Below, one piece after another: positions 17,273 through 26,232 of a DNA stretch of 48,629 nucleotides. The position numbers were made by a program, and so were the translations under genes. The notes under the pieces are model-generated. The model saw only the letters and a list, made by a program, of their open reading frames with translations. It searched no databases and was not told the origin of the DNA. Origin of the DNA: Nitrosotalea sp. (GTDB lineage Archaea; Thermoproteota; Nitrososphaeria; Nitrososphaerales; Nitrosopumilaceae); contig JANWLA010000048.1 in assembly GCA_025451075.1 (NCBI GenBank), positions 1-48,629 on the forward strand, read 5' to 3'. Positions within the stretch are counted from its first letter, which is position 1. Each line of letters starts with the position of its first letter.

Positions 17273-18661
17273 TTGAAAACTCTATACTTTTTAATAATTA
17301 TTGGAATCATGTTTGCTTCTTGTTTTGTTCTATCTGATACTCATGCTCAAGATTGTATGGGAGGACAGTACTGTGGAGGAAATATGACGTCTTCTACTTC
17401 TGCAGAAAATAGGAATATGACAGCAAGTCTAAATTTTTATTCAAATTCCACAATGCCACATGATGTTCACTATCTTTGGCTGCGGTTCTTTGATGCAAAA
17501 AATGACACATTGATAAAAAATGTCAGTTTTTTTATCAATGCAACAAAAGATAACCATGTTTTGATGCATCAGTTGTTTTATACCAAAACTGGTTTGATGC
17601 TGATGAAATTCTATCCTAGTCATGATACGGAAAAATTGATCATAAATGGAACTAGCGAACCAACACTGGGAGGAATTATGTCAGAAAATGACACATTACC
17701 TATCACAACGTCAGTATTTGCAGAGAATGGCACATACCATATTCATCTTGAGGTTTTAACTATGGATTATCCCAATAACATAATTGATCAAAACAATCCT
17801 CCTACGTTTGACTCTTGGTGGTCAGTAGATGACAAGGGAAATATTTCAAAATATGACACTATGAACAATCTTTCTGATACCAACAATGAAACAACAATCC
17901 CGCCGCAGATAATTCCCAATAATCAAGTTCCTCCGTTTAATACAAATTATTTGAGCAATCCAGTAATCATAACCCAGGTAGAACTAGCTACTGCACTTCA
18001 ACCAGGAAATCAATCTGGAACAGATTGTGCAGTATATCCTAATGGTACCAAGATATGTCGATCATACTATAGTCCATACAGTACAGATGTTCATAGTCCG
18101 TACTATAACATACAATGTGCTTTCTTCAACGGTATGTGCCAGTTAACACATCAAGTTGAAATGCTTGGTGATCAATGTGATTCGTTACAACAATATCCAC
18201 AAGGTACGCAATGGATCCAAATTTACAATCAGATGAACTCTACCGTACACCTGACACATTTTGGAGTTACACGTATACTCGATGATGTATTACACCTACA
18301 AAACATGCCTCCACAATATGCAGGTGCAGATTCTGTGGGGTCCACAAATTTCACAATGTCGCCCCATCAAATTTGTTCTTATGGTTTCATTGCAGGTCCG
18401 ATAGGTTCAGCATTGGAATTTCCACTAAATGATGCCTCGCTTGCAATTGTATATGATCAAGATGGTGTCCATCACGTAGCAGCAACACCATTTCTTGCAG
18501 ATTCATACAATGATACAAAAACATGGCAGTATGATGGAAACAAGTGGGTCTTTGCTGAACAAAACACCGTCAAAGTTCCCGAGTTTTCATTTGCAGTTCC
18601 AGTTATGTTGATTGGCATAATTTCTACAATTGTATTTTACAGAATGAGATTTAGAAAATGA
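17273..18661 (+). CDS. Surface protein with lamin-tail-like domain and PEF-CTERM-like tail
   Basis: A 462-residue protein starting at TTG 17273, a one-base variant of the array start motif. After the signal peptide (1-24) come a beta domain and then, at about 225-430, the lamin-tail-like domain shared with the preceding gene (VIITQVELA, WIQIYNQMNSTVHL, ATPFLADSYNDTKTWQYDG). The last 28 residues (435-462) start VPEFSFAVPV, continue as a hydrophobic helix and end FYRMRFRK: a PEF-type sorting signal of the kind cut by archaeosortases. It is therefore probably cell-surface anchored. The stop overlaps the next start. Confidence 0.72.
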   Translation: MKTLYFLIIIGIMFASCFVLSDTHAQDCMGGQYCGGNMTSSTSAENRNMTASLNFYSNSTMPHDVHYLWLRFFDAKNDTLIKNVSFFINATKDNHVLMHQLFYTKTGLMLMKFYPSHDTEKLIINGTSEPTLGGIMSENDTLPITTSVFAENGTYHIHLEVLTMDYPNNIIDQNNPPTFDSWWSVDDKGNISKYDTMNNLSDTNNETTIPPQIIPNNQVPPFNTNYLSNPVIITQVELATALQPGNQSGTDCAVYPNGTKICRSYYSPYSTDVHSPYYNIQCAFFNGMCQLTHQVEMLGDQCDSLQQYPQGTQWIQIYNQMNSTVHLTHFGVTRILDDVLHLQNMPPQYAGADSVGSTNFTMSPHQICSYGFIAGPIGSALEFPLNDASLAIVYDQDGVHHVAATPFLADSYNDTKTWQYDGNKWVFAEQNTVKVPEFSFAVPVMLIGIISTIVFYRMRFRK

Positions 18662-19989
18662 AAACTCTACATCTTTCAATAATTATGGCTTTTCTGGGAT
18701 TTACTGGTCTGATGCTATCATGTGATAATTCTGTTTATGGAATATGGGTTTCACAGTCTCCTCAAGAACTTTTGAACGACAGCGCTACAATATTTGTTGG
18801 AAATATTACCTCTGTGAATATTTTACACTTTGCAAAAACACAATTATCCACCATGGAAGAAAATGGTACTGATAAAAATATTGTAAGAAATTATACTCTG
18901 AGTCTTGATGAATACAAGGTAGACGTAGAAGAATTTCTGGAAAATCCTCAAAATGCAAACAAAATTACTGTTAGACAACCAGTAACTAATTGGTCTCCTG
19001 GCATGCTTGGAGGATTAGATGAATTCCATGTTGGAGATCGTGTATTATTTTACGTAAAAAATCTTGATGGAAATAATACGTATTCTCCAGAATCATTCAT
19101 AATTCCAAAGTTTTGTGTTGCAAAAGATGTTCTTACACAAAAAAAACTTGAAGCAAGAGGAGAATCGTTTACAATTCAAAATGGCGTAAAAGTTGACAAT
19201 AATTTCACTGCAAACCATCCGATTTACTTTGTTGATAATGAAAATGATTATACGCTTTCTGGAAAAAGCTTTGATACGCTGGTTCGCATAACAAAGATCA
19301 CAGGTTCAAGTCCAGAGATTGTTTTAAGCAAAGAAATTCATTCTGAAGCCAAACCGTGTGAATGGATAGCATCATCAGCGTGGGAATTTACTCCCCAGGA
19401 AGGAGAATACCGAATGGATGTCACTATAAAAGAAGATAACAAAACATATGCACAATACAACGATAAATTTTTTGTTAAGCCAGACGTTGTAACATCAGAT
19501 TATGTATCCCCTCTAAACCAACTCAAGTCAGGTATTGCAGCAAATGATGTCCTTTGTAGGCCTGATCTACAGTTGTTGGTTGAAAATCATGAAGGACTAC
19601 CAATCTGTGTGAAACAAAATTCTGTTTTCAAATTATTACACCAAGACTGGTCGTATCCAAGTAATTGCAAGTATGACCAAAATGTATTCACTGCAGGGGT
19701 AGGAGGTCTCATCACGATTGAAAAGAACGCAAGTAATCCGTCTTCTGGCAAGTCATATGCTCCAACAAACAGCACAGTTGTGATTGGTTGGAATAATACT
19801 ATATCTTGGATAAATCTTGATGATACACCAAGTAGTGTTACAAGTGATTGGAATCTCTTTGATTCTAGTCCAATCCTTCCAGGACAAGATTGGAAGCACA
19901 GCTTTGAATGTGTGGGAAATTATGGATATCACAGTGAACCGCACCCATGGATGAGAGGATCGATAAGGGTATTACCACCGGATAAGTGA
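18658..19989 (+). CDS. Secreted protein with two-Cys module and cupredoxin-like domain lacking copper ligands
   Basis: A 443-residue protein with signal peptide MKTLHLSIIM and a possible lipobox-like Cys22. A first domain (about 35-160, VFLAN-type DSATIFVGNITSV) and an Ig-like domain (185-275) lead to the two-Cys module (283-333, with HQDW replacing ERGW). The C-terminal domain (346-440) is cupredoxin-like: ISWINLDDTPSSVTS and YGYHSEPHPWM. The usual first His is Ser392 and the Cys ligand is Ser426; His429 and Met432 remain, and His425 is extra. A type 1 copper site is thus unlikely. Start overlaps the previous stop. Confidence 0.7.
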   Translation: MKTLHLSIIMAFLGFTGLMLSCDNSVYGIWVSQSPQELLNDSATIFVGNITSVNILHFAKTQLSTMEENGTDKNIVRNYTLSLDEYKVDVEEFLENPQNANKITVRQPVTNWSPGMLGGLDEFHVGDRVLFYVKNLDGNNTYSPESFIIPKFCVAKDVLTQKKLEARGESFTIQNGVKVDNNFTANHPIYFVDNENDYTLSGKSFDTLVRITKITGSSPEIVLSKEIHSEAKPCEWIASSAWEFTPQEGEYRMDVTIKEDNKTYAQYNDKFFVKPDVVTSDYVSPLNQLKSGIAANDVLCRPDLQLLVENHEGLPICVKQNSVFKLLHQDWSYPSNCKYDQNVFTAGVGGLITIEKNASNPSSGKSYAPTNSTVVIGWNNTISWINLDDTPSSVTSDWNLFDSSPILPGQDWKHSFECVGNYGYHSEPHPWMRGSIRVLPPDK

Positions 19990-19993
19990 TGAC

Positions 19994-21187
19994 ATGAAAA
20001 TTCTATTTTATTTCATGATTGCAATTCTTTGCACTAGTCTTATTTTTGCTAGTCATACTGTATATGCTGATGGTGTGACATCGCCTGGCTCTTTTCTAAA
20101 AAAGTGTAATGACAGCACATCGCAAATTCCAACCCTAAAACCTCAGAGTGATAATTCCTCAACTCCAAAACAAGAGATACTTCTCATGCAGCCAAATTCG
20201 GTTGCTATGGTCTGCATAAAATATGTCAGGCCATCTGGTTGGCATTCTTCTATTGATATCAACAATGCAAAACTTGATCACCCATTGCCAGTAGAAGTTG
20301 AAAATGTCCATGTTTCTGGCAGTTTACTTTCGTTTGGCGGTCTATTTGTAAACAATGTGATAATATCCCAAGCCCAGCCAAATACAATTTCTTTTGGTTC
20401 GCAGGAAAATGCTAGTACTGTAATTTTATACACTGTCTCAGCCAAGTCTGATTCAAAGGGATATTATCATTTGGCATTACCTTACGTGTGTGAAGATATT
20501 CCGCTTGCAGTTGGATATGATACATCACAGCTTGACGCGTCTGCTTTTCAGGATCTGGATAAAATGTGCTTTAACTTTGGTGTTGAAACTTCCATAGTGG
20601 GAATTAGTGGAGCCAACATGACATATGTTGATAGATCAAATGAAACAATACATTCTACAAAATTGGCTGGAAATATTTCAATAATTCCTCCGTTGCAACA
20701 GGTAAAACTTTTTGACACTAGTGCAAAATCTGTACGATGCAATCTTGGTCTTCAATTAATTATTAAAACAGAAGATGGTGTTCCATCATGTGTCAAGCCT
20801 GATACTGCCTCTATATTGTTAAATCGAGGATGGGCTGCGCCAAATATGATAAAATCTGATGTAATCTCAGATCATATTGATATAGTTTCAGTCAAATCTG
20901 TTTTGCCGGTAACACCTGGCGGACCTACAGTCCAGATTACATTGAAAAATACTGGCACCAAACCAATAACTAGTCTTAAAGCAACACTTCATCTCAATAA
21001 TTCATACGTGTTTAATTTCACAAATGTGACGCCCTCTCAACCTCTTGCTGTAGGAAATTCTGCATCTGACACTGAAATTCTAATCGGTGGGGGATTTACA
21101 ACTGGATTTCCATATGGTCTTGCAATAACTGGAACTCAGGATGGAATGCCATTTGGCTATGATGTAAATGTCCACATTTTATCATAA
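19994..21187 (+). CDS. Secreted array protein with two-Cys RGW module
   Basis: A 397-residue exported protein; signal peptide about 1-25 (MKILFYFMIAILCTSLIFAS). Central beta domains are followed by the two-Cys module at 231-282 (PPLQQVK...VRCNLGLQLIIKTEDGVPSCVKPDTASILLNRGWA) given here only as pattern pieces: PPLQQVK, VRC, EDGVPSCVKPDT, NRGWA. The C-terminal domain (about 285-397) looks Ig-like (TVQITLKNTGTKPITSLKA). It starts four bases after the previous gene. No anchor. Function unknown. Confidence 0.68.
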   Translation: MKILFYFMIAILCTSLIFASHTVYADGVTSPGSFLKKCNDSTSQIPTLKPQSDNSSTPKQEILLMQPNSVAMVCIKYVRPSGWHSSIDINNAKLDHPLPVEVENVHVSGSLLSFGGLFVNNVIISQAQPNTISFGSQENASTVILYTVSAKSDSKGYYHLALPYVCEDIPLAVGYDTSQLDASAFQDLDKMCFNFGVETSIVGISGANMTYVDRSNETIHSTKLAGNISIIPPLQQVKLFDTSAKSVRCNLGLQLIIKTEDGVPSCVKPDTASILLNRGWAAPNMIKSDVISDHIDIVSVKSVLPVTPGGPTVQITLKNTGTKPITSLKATLHLNNSYVFNFTNVTPSQPLAVGNSASDTEILIGGGFTTGFPYGLAITGTQDGMPFGYDVNVHILS

Positions 21188-21290
21188 TTTGTTGGAATAA
21201 AATCTTGGGTAATCAAAATTATGTTGTATGTAAAATTCATCAGGGTTTGTTAATTTTAGCTAGAAGAAACCTGCGTCACTTTTTTAAATC

Positions 21291-22238
21291 ATGTCTGTCC
21301 AGTACGTGTACTTGAAAGTTCTAATAATTACTATTATAATTGCAGCATCTATTGCAATAATTGCATCCATTTCGCTTGTTGCAATTCCTGATACTCAAGT
21401 CCACACTTGTACATCATGCCAAAACATTCCAAGTTCGGGCCAACCCTTAGAAATAACACATCTTTCCATTGAACCGTCCACAGTCACTTTAGGAACAAGT
21501 TTTCTAATATATGCAGATGTCTTTAATCCAAATCCATACTCAATATCTGTAAACAATGGATGTGTCTCTTCAATTTCTGCAACCTTTGATAAAAACGTGG
21601 AAACCCAAAAAGGGATTTCGTGTTTTTCTATATCAAAACAAGAAATACAATCACTTCAAAAAACACGGATACATGGGCCAAGTATAGGAACTATCTATAA
21701 TGCTACATCTGTAGGAAATACAAATGCTACAATTATGATATCTTATGTAGCAGAGGGATCCGTTGGCACTGTTACAACATTCAAGAATTTTACCATATCT
21801 CAACAGTTCCCACCTCATCCGGGTCCAACTCTTGAGGAACAGTTAGGTCTTGCCCACACTGAAATTAATCAGCCTACGAAAACAACCATGTTTGATACTA
21901 GACTCTATCCTTTTTCTATTAATGTGACAAATACTGACTTTACAGTAAACTACAACATATCTGGAGGCCAAGTCAAATCTGCCACACTTGACATGCCAAG
22001 CAAATCTCTCATCTTGTCAGTCACAACCGCTGAAAACGAAACACTAGTAATTGATCTTCCACGTGCACTGATTGATCCAAAGATAGAAGGTCAAGACAGT
22101 GCATTTATCGTTCTAGATGATGGACAAGAAGTATTGCCTAAACAAATAGCAACTACTGGTACCGACAGAGTACTTGACATTCCGTTTCAATCTGACATAT
22201 CTCAAATTCAAATCATTGCACCTGTTCCAATACGATGA
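21291..22238 (+). CDS. Surface protein with N-terminal anchor and PR-x-hID beta domain
   Basis: A 315-residue protein. The hydrophobic segment (about 8-34) may be a signal peptide or an uncleaved anchor. An Ig-like domain (50-170) is followed by the shared beta domain (about 205-310) with YNISGGQVKSATLD, LVIDLPRALIDP and DRVLDIPFQ. The start is uncertain: ATG 21291, GTG 21306 or TTG 21312. The TTG gives MKVLIIT, similar to the array motif, and a TATA-like TTTTTTAAAT at 21279-21288 fits the downstream starts better. The stop overlaps the next ATG. Confidence 0.65.
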   Translation: MSVQYVYLKVLIITIIIAASIAIIASISLVAIPDTQVHTCTSCQNIPSSGQPLEITHLSIEPSTVTLGTSFLIYADVFNPNPYSISVNNGCVSSISATFDKNVETQKGISCFSISKQEIQSLQKTRIHGPSIGTIYNATSVGNTNATIMISYVAEGSVGTVTTFKNFTISQQFPPHPGPTLEEQLGLAHTEINQPTKTTMFDTRLYPFSINVTNTDFTVNYNISGGQVKSATLDMPSKSLILSVTTAENETLVIDLPRALIDPKIEGQDSAFIVLDDGQEVLPKQIATTGTDRVLDIPFQSDISQIQIIAPVPIR

Positions 22239-23737
22239 AAATGAAAATTCTACATCTCTTAATTTTATCTGGTTTGATTCCGATTTTTATTATTGGTATG
22301 AATGAAGCTCATGCACAACATGGCTGTCCACCAGTTTCTGGAGGATGGGATCCGGTAATATCTACAGATCAAAATAATGTCTATGTGTTTTGGAATTATT
22401 TCTTTGGATGTGGGCAACGAGTTCTTTTATTTGAGAAAAGCAACGACAATGGAATCACATTCACAGGTCCAGTTACTTTGGAAAACTCGACCCAATCTGG
22501 AAGTTCTCCCGTTGTTGTAGCATCAAATGGTGACGTGTACGTATCTTGGATCAATTACCATTCACCAGACAGACTGTATTTCAAGATGAGTGGTGATGGG
22601 GGTTCAAGTTTTGGAGATCCTGTTCAGGTCAGCATGAATGGCACAATTCAAAGCGATGTATATGACATACTTGCATCAGGAAACAACATTGGAATAATCT
22701 GGGCAGGACAAATTACAAACCAAACAACACGTTCAGTCTTTCTTAGCGAAAGTACAGATGAGGGAAGGACATTTGGCGACACAAAAGTTCTTAGCACTAC
22801 AGGAGATTCATTTCAACCTCAAGCAGTTCAAGTGGGTTCTAAAGCTTATGTTCTTTGGTCATCTTTTGGAAACTGTAGTGGAAAACAAGATTGCATGTTG
22901 CATGTGTACTTTACTACAATAGATATCCAAAATGAATTTGCAACTAGCTCAATCACTAGTCTTGGTCCACTTAGTGTTCCAAGACTTGCAGTTTCTGGAA
23001 ACAATGTCTATGTTGCTGGCGCAACAAGTACTAATGCAGATCCTAGCATTGGCAATAGCGGAGTATCTTTTGTGAAAAGCACAGATGGTGGTGTCTTGTT
23101 TGAAAAACCTGTGCAACTGGTAACTTATGTAGCCTCTTCAAACTATCTCAATGATTTGGCATTGGATTCCTCGGGAGATCATGTCTATGTCACTTGGCAT
23201 GACCACGATCCTCACAGTGGTGAAAAACTCTTGATGGCTGCAAGCTCTGATGACGGGAATACTTTTGGTAATATGCAGACACTTGACGGTCCAGACTTGA
23301 GTTATAATGGCAATGAACCTTATTCACTTGATAAACAAGTATCCACATCAGGTAGCAATTATTCCATCATCTGGCAAAGCCATACTTCCCTTGGTCTAGG
23401 TGTCGGAGAAGGAATATTTTTTAGAAAAAGCATTGACGGCGGTCAAACACTAGGCAATGCAACGGATCTCACAAACAGGATTGTCATATCAAATCCTGGA
23501 TACGCAATTGCATCAAGTGGAAATAACCTCTACATTGCAGGCCCAGACTATGGCTTTCAAGATGGTAACCACATAGTGTTTTCACAAAGCCCTGATGGCG
23601 GAATTTCATTTTCCAATTCAACAGATTTTGACCAAAACAGCATGTCAACAGTGCCTGAATTTCCTTTTACAGTTCCGGTTTTGTTGATTGGAATAGTATC
23701 TGTTATTGCATTTTACAGGGTGAAATTTAGAAAATGA
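22235..23737 (+). CDS. Sialidase-like beta-propeller surface protein with PEF-CTERM-like tail
   Basis: A 500-residue exported protein; signal peptide about 1-27 (ILHLLILSGLIPIFIIGM). The body carries at least six Asp-box-like repeats: SNDNGITF, SGDGGSSF, STDEGRTF, STDGGVLF, SSDDGNTF, SIDGGQTL, SPDGGISF, the signature of BNR/sialidase-type propellers. I do not see the arginine triad needed to call an active sialidase, so a binding role is equally possible. Residues 473-500 (VPEFPFTVPV...FYRVKFRK) form a PEF-type sorting tail almost identical in plan to the one at 17273-18661. Both starts and stops overlap neighbours by ATGA. Confidence 0.75.
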   Translation: MKMKILHLLILSGLIPIFIIGMNEAHAQHGCPPVSGGWDPVISTDQNNVYVFWNYFFGCGQRVLLFEKSNDNGITFTGPVTLENSTQSGSSPVVVASNGDVYVSWINYHSPDRLYFKMSGDGGSSFGDPVQVSMNGTIQSDVYDILASGNNIGIIWAGQITNQTTRSVFLSESTDEGRTFGDTKVLSTTGDSFQPQAVQVGSKAYVLWSSFGNCSGKQDCMLHVYFTTIDIQNEFATSSITSLGPLSVPRLAVSGNNVYVAGATSTNADPSIGNSGVSFVKSTDGGVLFEKPVQLVTYVASSNYLNDLALDSSGDHVYVTWHDHDPHSGEKLLMAASSDDGNTFGNMQTLDGPDLSYNGNEPYSLDKQVSTSGSNYSIIWQSHTSLGLGVGEGIFFRKSIDGGQTLGNATDLTNRIVISNPGYAIASSGNNLYIAGPDYGFQDGNHIVFSQSPDGGISFSNSTDFDQNSMSTVPEFPFTVPVLLIGIVSVIAFYRVKFRK

Positions 23738-24786
23738 AAACTCTACCTCTATCAAAATTTTCTATCTTTATGATAGCAATAGTTATCTTTGCTATTAGTT
23801 GGTATGCCGTAATTGTATATAATTCACCTTCAGCAACATCCCATCAAAATGAAAGAATATTTCTCTTAGATCCGTACGACAAATCTCAAGAGCGATATGC
23901 CACGATATATAATATGAACCCAAACAGTGCTGGGTTTTTTATGTATCCGCCATCGTACACGTCTAATCCTGAAAATTCATATCAAAGATTTCTGCTTATT
24001 CGCCTTCCTGAATGGCTCGGTGGTGACAAGGACAATGTATCTGCATTTAGGGCATATAGCGCACTTGATTTGACTTCACACTGTGTGGTAAAATACTGGC
24101 CTCAGAACGGTAGGCAGAGAATCGAAGATCCATGTAGTGGAAGTATGTACAGGTCACTTGATGGATATCTACTCACAATTGGAAATAGAATCTTGTTGAA
24201 TGGAAACAATGCACTGCCACAATTAGATCTTGTTTCAGATAATGAAGGGTATCTCTATGTCAAACCACCTAAATTTACCGATGAAGAGAACGGTGCAATC
24301 GGAATTGGAAGAAAACTTTCTCAAGAGGAGATAAACAATTCAACCATATTCATAAACCAGCATCCATCCCTGTCGCAAGAATACTACTTTAGAGCTCCTC
24401 CAAAATTTACAAATGGTTTTGAGGCACTCACAATAACTGGAGATGAATATGCCGAAAAAATCATTTATGCAAAACAGGGTTTTAGAAATGATAACATGAC
24501 GTTGCTCTTAAAATATTGCGATTGTACAAAATTTCAACCTTGGTTAGAACAATTAACACAATATTCACAGTTGTGGAAGGTCGGAGATTACTTTATTCTT
24601 GCAACGCCAAATTCAGTAGGATATAACAAGTATTCTGACTATGAATTTGTCTTTTACAAAGACAACTACAAGGTCACCTTTCTAACAGGTAGACAATTTG
24701 AGGAGGGAATGAAACTAACTCTTGATAACTTTTTTAATGGCACAAGTATTTCCGAGATCCAAAAAATTTCCATGGGGCTACATTAA
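23734..24786 (+). CDS. Membrane-anchored protein with ligand-less Rieske-like domain
   Basis: A 350-residue protein starting MKTLPLSKF with one N-terminal transmembrane or signal segment (about 9-30). Residues about 85-180 resemble a Rieske domain: FRAYSALDLTSHC...VEDPCSGSMY-type pattern (here IEDPCSGSMYRSLDG) and a closing LPQLDLVSDNEGYLYV. Aligned on C-T-H-L-G-C and C-P-C-H-G-S, the four cluster ligands are Asp112, Thr114, Asp132 and Ser135, while the two disulfide cysteines (Cys117, Cys134) are kept. It cannot hold a normal [2Fe-2S] cluster. The C-terminal half is unassigned. It is the last gene of the first array block. Confidence 0.68.
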   Translation: MKTLPLSKFSIFMIAIVIFAISWYAVIVYNSPSATSHQNERIFLLDPYDKSQERYATIYNMNPNSAGFFMYPPSYTSNPENSYQRFLLIRLPEWLGGDKDNVSAFRAYSALDLTSHCVVKYWPQNGRQRIEDPCSGSMYRSLDGYLLTIGNRILLNGNNALPQLDLVSDNEGYLYVKPPKFTDEENGAIGIGRKLSQEEINNSTIFINQHPSLSQEYYFRAPPKFTNGFEALTITGDEYAEKIIYAKQGFRNDNMTLLLKYCDCTKFQPWLEQLTQYSQLWKVGDYFILATPNSVGYNKYSDYEFVFYKDNYKVTFLTGRQFEEGMKLTLDNFFNGTSISEIQKISMGLH

Positions 24787-24880
24787 AAAATAAAACTCTG
24801 TAACTTTGAAAAAGAAAAAAGATAAATCTCTGTCTTGCGTATATGATCTAGGAATCTTAATACCTGACATTATTGTTTTA

Positions 24881-24897
24881 GATCCCCCGGGCCCGAA
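24881..24897 (+). other. GC-rich patch resembling a tRNA 3' end
   Basis: GATCCCCCGGGCCCGAA stands out in AT-rich DNA between the array and the ATPase gene. It resembles the T-stem/acceptor end of a tRNA with a GGGCCC-type acceptor. No matching 5' half is nearby, so it may be an integration relic. Confidence 0.3.
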
Positions 24898-24963
24898 CTT
24901 ATGACTAGAAAATTATCCTCGTATTTTAGCTGGTTTGTAATTAAACGGTAAACATATATCATT

Positions 24964-24987
24964 TCGTATATATATGAATTGGTATAT
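24964..24987 (+). repeat. Direct repeat flanking the ATPase gene, left copy
   Basis: Twenty-four bases starting TCGTATATATA and ending TTGGTATAT match 21 of 24 with 26223-26246. The left copy lies just behind the ATPase stop, the right one in its promoter. Confidence 0.6.
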
Positions 24988-24996
24988 CTAATTATT

Positions 24997-26199
24997 TCAC
25001 GCTTGTAATCTTAGGTATTCCAAAATTACCTTGTCTCGTATCTTGATTGTACCCTCTACCTGTGTTATCAGGTCAGCAGTCAGCAACGAGGGTATGTATC
25101 TGGAAATTATATTCATGGGAATACCTGTCTTTTTAGCTAATTCTGAGAATGACTGACCATTATCACTATCCGATAAAGCACTCAAAATGGTCTTGAGTAT
25201 TGGGCCGCCTGTGGCAACTTTTAGGTCCTCTGATAATACATATTCGGTATATAGTCGCAGCGTGCCAAGAGGATCTGTCAGTAAACGATTCAGAGTCTCT
25301 GCAACTTTTTCACCCTTGTTCCACCCTTCAGCAATTGCCATTAGATAAAACGGCTGGCCTCCAACAAGTTGATATGCCGTCTTTGCAATGCTGTCATTTT
25401 CTCCTATTTTTCTTGCCTTCAAATATTTGTTGAACAGTTTTATGGAATTAATCTCATTCATCTCGCTTATTACTTGTCTTTCAAAGTGTACAAAAAGCGG
25501 TGATTCTCCACTTCCAAGTATGGATTCTAGCATATGTACTCTAGATCCACTTATTATGAAAGATACATTTTTACCGCGTTCCTGAATAATGCTTCTAAAT
25601 AAACTGAATATATTTTTAAGACCTGGATACCTGTTCAACTCTTCGAATTCTTGAAACTCATCCAGTATTATCACAAATTTTAGATTGCTGTGTTTTGCAA
25701 ATGCTGTAGGGGTTTGAAAAACTGATAAAAAGAAAGTGCTATAATCTGCAACTTTATCACCAAATTCTATTTTTGGTGTAATTGTACCGTCAGATCTTAT
25801 GTCGCTGCCTATTGATTTGATTTTCATCGATGTTATGGCAGATGTAATTTTTGTAACTACTGAGGAAAGTTTACCTGCTTTGGCTGTTATTTTTTCTAAA
25901 GCGCCAAGTTTGTCCGCATAGGAATCAAAAATTTCCTTTTCTAGTTTGTTGAGAAAAATCTTTGGATCTCCCATGTTTTTCTTGACATCAAAATACACAA
26001 CTACGACTCTCTTGTTCTTGGAAAGAATAGTTTTAACTTTTAGGAGAATGGATGTCTTTCCTATTCTTCTGTGTCCTATGGTTGCAATGTTATAGTTGAT
26101 TGATGTTGATCTCATTTTAGAAACGAGATACTTTACCTCGTCTTCCCTGTCTACCATGTCTTCTGAAGGAGCAGGTTTGCCTACATGGAATTTTGTCAT
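24997..26199 (-). CDS. AAA/STAND-type archaeal ATPase
   Basis: A 400-residue soluble ATPase. Walker A is GHRRIGKTS (42-50), Walker B is FVIILDEFQEF, and the sensor-like strand is SFIISGSRVHML. It is followed by a helical lid (GGQPFYLMAIAEGW) and a C-terminal winged-helix domain (about 330-400, SFSELAKKTGIPMNIISRYI). This is the domain order of the archaeal ATPase family often found as mobile or defence-associated single genes. I start at ATG 26199, since upstream codons lie in the operator-like promoter. Direct repeats sit at both ends of the gene. Target and role are unknown. Confidence 0.8.
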   Translation of the reverse strand: MTKFHVGKPAPSEDMVDREDEVKYLVSKMRSTSINYNIATIGHRRIGKTSILLKVKTILSKNKRVVVVYFDVKKNMGDPKIFLNKLEKEIFDSYADKLGALEKITAKAGKLSSVVTKITSAITSMKIKSIGSDIRSDGTITPKIEFGDKVADYSTFFLSVFQTPTAFAKHSNLKFVIILDEFQEFEELNRYPGLKNIFSLFRSIIQERGKNVSFIISGSRVHMLESILGSGESPLFVHFERQVISEMNEINSIKLFNKYLKARKIGENDSIAKTAYQLVGGQPFYLMAIAEGWNKGEKVAETLNRLLTDPLGTLRLYTEYVLSEDLKVATGGPILKTILSALSDSDNGQSFSELAKKTGIPMNIISRYIPSLLTADLITQVEGTIKIRDKVILEYLRLQA

Positions 26200-26210
26200 G
26201 GTATATTGAA

Positions 26211-26232
26211 ATATATACGAACTCGTATATAT
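26211..26232 (-). promoter_or_regulatory. Palindromic promoter of the ATPase gene
   Basis: ATATATACGA and TCGTATATAT form ten-base inverted arms separated by AC, 12 bases upstream of ATG 26199. The arms contain the likely TATA element, so a bound dimer would block transcription; autoregulation by the ATPase's own winged-helix domain is possible. Confidence 0.55.

Noticed and set aside
22235-23737. Calling the propeller protein an active sialidase
   Set aside because: Asp boxes are common in non-enzymatic propellers, and I could not place the catalytic Arg triad and Tyr/Glu pair.
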